Of a DNA stretch of 30,917 bases, positions 28,393-30,917 are shown piece after piece (within the stretch, counting starts at the first letter, position 1; each line of letters starts with the position of its first letter). Origin of the DNA: Branchiostoma floridae (taxonomy: Eukaryota; Chordata; Leptocardii; Amphioxiformes; Branchiostomatidae); the NCBI RefSeq assembly GCF_000003815.2, contig NW_023365789.1:1-30917 (forward strand), in the 5' to 3' direction. The notes below the pieces were generated by a model. The model did not search any database, had not been told where the DNA came from, and saw only the letters and a program-made list of their open reading frames with translations. The translations under genes and the position numbers were made by a program.

Positions 28393-28769
28393 CTTCAAGT
28401 GAAAGAATATACGAAACATTAACCTGTGTACACGTGAGCAAGTGTTGTTATATAATCTTCAAGGACCAAGTCGAAGCGCAAGTAATGATGTATCGATAGT
28501 CATGAGCTGCGTTGATCTTTGATTACCAGGAGACGCTAAGAGGTCGGATTACTCAATTTAGTTTTCTCTGCTGTTGCTGATCTTAAACCAATGTTATGTC
28601 CTCCTTATGTCATCCTCCCGTCTTTCTGCCTCCCAGTTCCCTTCGCCTGACAGTTTTTTGCCCCAATGACCGAAAGTAGACCAAACATAAATATCTAGTT
28701 GGCTGTATGGAATGTTTCGTCAAAACAGGTATCGTTTCAAGCTAAAAGAAAAACACAAGAAACCCTGAC

Positions 28770-28940
28770 CTTCCTTCTAACTTGCGAGTCAGCAGACATT
28801 TGACAGCTACGTCCTGTCTCCAATCCAGGTGTCGGGCTTTCGTCACGAAGGCGAACCCCCCACGGCCGAGAATGGACTGTTCCTCCAGGCGCCCAGACTC
28901 CACAATAGGGAACCTGCGGTCAATCGTCACGCTGGGGTAT
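28770..28940 (-). CDS. kinase N-lobe exon (Gly-rich loop and VAVK)
   Basis: 171 bp, phase 2-2. Starts Y-PSVTIDRRFPIVESGRL and contains ILGRGGFAFVTKARH (the G-x-G-x-F-x-x-V nucleotide loop) and QDVAVKCLLTRKLEG with the ATP-anchoring Lys. The acceptor TTTCCCCCACCAG is strong, the donor GGAAG/GTCAGG moderate. Joins the linker exon at 29177 (AG/A, Arg) and the core exon at 28392 (AG/T, Ser) in phase. Confidence 0.88.
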
Positions 28941-29176
28941 CTGGTGGGGGAAATAATGAAATGTCTGCGTATCAACCTAGAGCACCTTAAAGCTAATTTG
29001 GTCATCTTACAGATGATTGCCACAAGTCTTATCCTGTTAAAGGACAGTTTCGAATGTACCTGTTCTGCGGATCATTAGACTCTTGCAGCGATACAGTTTT
29101 TCTTTGTGTAATGAAGAAGCATAAAATGGCTATTTTACAGAAAATTGACCCTGTAGACAAACAGTTTATAATGTAC

Positions 29177-29256
29177 CTGTTTTGCAGAACATCAGCCTCT
29201 TGACCACCAACAGCACCGAGGGCTGGTCCAAGTCCTCTAGCACTGGCATCTGGGGT
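29177..29256 (-). CDS. Death-kinase linker exon of gene 2
   Basis: 80 bp, phase 0 to 2, from TTTTTATCAG to AACAG/GTACAT. Reads TPDASARGLGPALGAVGGQE then ADVLQN, a Gly/Ala-rich hinge between the Death domain and the kinase. A decayed partial duplicate of its 3' end and donor lies at 29060-29081. Confidence 0.65.
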
Positions 29257-29505
29257 CTGATAAAAAGTTAAGCACTAAGATTTTGGGTCTGATAATTTTT
29301 TACCAAGTCTTTAACTGGTAACGTCTTACAGTTTGCATATTTAACCACCAAAGACAACTAAGTCTACAGCTTCCCATAAAGTATTTGTATCCAAGACAAT
29401 CATGGTGTCACACAGGTAGCAAAGCTAGAAATTACTGCAACGGCACTAATAATTACTGTAAAGGTATTAGTCGAAGTCAAAATTCAATAACAAACACCAC
29501 CCCAC

Positions 29506-29661
29506 CCTATGTGTCGGTGAAAGCTGGTCCGCCAGCTGCTGAAAGTCCAGGTCTCTGAGGTGCTGCTCCAGGGCGGAAAGTGTGGCCGCCTCACCTGCCT
29601 TCGCTCTCCACTGTACCAGCGTCTGGTACACCTGGTCTGGAACGTCGTCTGGGGCGGAAGC
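29506..29661 (-). CDS. Death domain, second half (gene 2)
   Basis: Acceptor TTCATTTATCAG, phase 0. Reads PDQVYQTLVQWRAKAGEAAT then LSALEQHLRDLDFQQLADQL, clearly homologous to the exon at 11557-11703 (LVRWRERAG, LRDLDLHQLADQ). The 3' boundary (CATAGG/GTGGGG) is a weak donor chosen by phase; the exon could be slightly shorter or longer. Confidence 0.82.
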
Positions 29662-30046
29662 CTGATAAATGAATTATTGCAGATTAACATAATGATAATG
29701 CTTTCATACCAGTCCAAATCCTTTACTGATACACCTGGCCATAAGTTGTGTCTGGAGCAGAATAAGTCATTGTAAAATATCACATGTCAATGATTTCAAT
29801 CCAGGTAAAACATCAGAAGTATGTTTGTTTTGGTTACAGTTATAAGTTTATTTCTGAATAATAGTTCATGTTATAAATAAGGGTTTTTTTTTAAATATTA
29901 TCTTAAAAAGGAATTAGGATCGCGGCTAAGGCTTTTTAGATGTAAGCGTGATGAAAATATTTAAAGAAGATTGATTTTTTAAAGACAAGCGTTGATGCTA
30001 GTTTTTTCTCTTTTTCTCTGTAAAGTTAGTAAAACAATCGTCTCAC
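29662..30046. other. intron within the Death domain of gene 2
   Basis: AT-rich, no further feature. The equivalent intron in gene 1 (11704-11909) is 206 bp. Confidence 0.7.
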
Positions 30047-30159
30047 CTTGATGGCGTCCATGGCCCTGTTGCTGAGCCCCAGGCTCCGGGCGAGAGGTTT
30101 CCACTGGGTTTGGCTCATCCTCACGGACAGACGGTTGAAGGCACGGAGAATTCTCTCAT
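30047..30159 (-). CDS. Death domain, first half (gene 2)
   Basis: 113 bp, phase 1 to 0, donor ATCAAG/GTGAGA. Reads ERILRAFNRLSVRMSQTQWK then PLARSLGLSNRAMDAIK, with the W-x-x-LAR-LG core of Death domains. Boundaries and phases are identical to 11910-12025. The LRR exon at 30511 ends phase 1, so the join is direct, without the three linker exons of gene 1. Confidence 0.83.
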
Positions 30160-30510
30160 CTTAATTAAAGAATGCTCATTTCAGTCATTGCATATACGAT
30201 ATATTAATGCAATATTTTATAATATGATGAAATATTATATTGTATTGGATTATATAATATGACATAATATAAGGTAACACGTCTATTTCGATTTGCAGTG
30301 GGAATAGAATTAGAAGTCTAAAGGTTTCACGATCGTGCAAAAACACTAATAAAGATTCAAATCAAAGCAATTGAATACTGGTATTGAAAGGGATATAGTA
30401 AGAACTTTACAAGTCTCGGGTTACCATAAAACAAATGTTCAGATCAAATAAAAGTATGATACTAATGAAAACGAAGTTGCTTTGACAGCCTGTCTACAAA
30501 CATGCCTCAC

Positions 30511-30917
30511 CTTTCTCAGCCTCCTGTTTCAGGAAGGCCATGATGGCGCCGGTCCCTTGTTTACACACATCCCGTGGAGGGTATGTCAGGGGGTTTCCAG
30601 AAACATCCAAGTCTTTCAGCTTGTCTGCTCGGTGAAGGGCGATTGGGAGCCTGGTGATGTTGTTGTTCCTTATGTCCAGTTTCTCCATGGCAGGTAGTTC
30701 ACACAGGACTTCTGGGAACGTGTCGAACTTGTTGTTCCAGAAGTGGACCTGCCGTAGGTTGTGCAGGTGATTCAATGTGCTCGGCAGGGGTCGGAGGAGG
30801 GTATTTGGCAATGACAAGAACCCACAGTGGGTGTAGTCTCCCACTTCATCTGGAACATGTCAAACTGCAGCCACAGCATACAGTTTCTCAGTGTCTCAGC
30901 TGCAGCACTGTCTGGGG
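30511..30917 (-). CDS. LRR exon of gene 2, partial and frame-damaged at the window edge
   Basis: From the donor GAGAAAG/GTGAGG (30511) the frame is open to about 30844. It matches the last LRRs of gene 1 almost residue for residue (HNLRQVHFWNNKFDTFPE, AMEKLDIRNNNITRLP, GNPLTYPPRDVCKQGTG, AIMAFLKQEAEKG). Beyond about 30845 the DNA still aligns with gene 1 (13930-14000) but has several one-base deletions that break the frame. The damage is confined to the last 70-80 bases, which suggests poor sequence at a contig end as much as real decay. The start lies outside the window. Confidence 0.85.

Overview
The window reads as animal nuclear DNA, most likely a cephalochordate (amphioxus, Branchiostoma). 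The reasons are small exons with GT/AG introns, an expanded family of leucine-rich-repeat (LRR) / Death-domain / kinase genes of the kind I associate with amphioxus, a tRNA-derived SINE, several non-LTR retrotransposon ends, MITEs, microsatellites and one 100-base assembly gap (24681-24780). The species call rests on recognition of gene families; no search was run.

Layout. Positions 1-5600 are mostly mobile-element remains: a hAT-type MITE with a perfect 8-bp target duplication (494-942), a minus-strand non-LTR 3' end (2003-2690), a fold-back MITE (3812-3979) and a plus-strand non-LTR 3' end (3980-4385). A possible minus-strand promoter and first exon sit at the left edge. Positions 5602-7071 (minus) hold a GT4-family glycosyltransferase domain in one exon with phase-1 introns on both sides. 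It is followed on the plus strand by a non-LTR reverse transcriptase fragment and an intronless C2H2/acidic/chromo-like ORF (8107-8742).

The region 8951-10547 is a composite module: a higher-order satellite built on CTCCGGAG, a 5'-truncated ribonucleotide reductase R2 (RRM2) copy, and a minisatellite with nuclear-receptor DR1-like motifs. Related modules recur at 21018-22545, inverted and carrying an intronless Bcl-2-like gene instead of RRM2, and at 22545-23530, with a second RRM2 copy.

On the minus strand, 14714 down to 11557 is an LRR - linker - Death domain gene. Its start codon, splice sites and phases can be followed through six exons. The right end, 30917 down to 26605 and possibly 23533, is a paralogue on the same strand: LRR (partial) - Death domain - linker - TKL/RIPK-like kinase, about ten exons with compatible phases. 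Its kinase lacks the Arg of the HRD motif (non-RD).

Functionally the recognisable host genes fit intracellular innate-immune or cell-death signalling: LRR sensing, Death-domain assembly, kinase output, a GT4 domain and a Bcl-2-like protein. Their grouping in one locus, threaded by a repeat module that carries different gene fragments, is the most interesting aspect. From about 14.8 to 20.9 kb I see tandem and dispersed repeats but no convincing gene.
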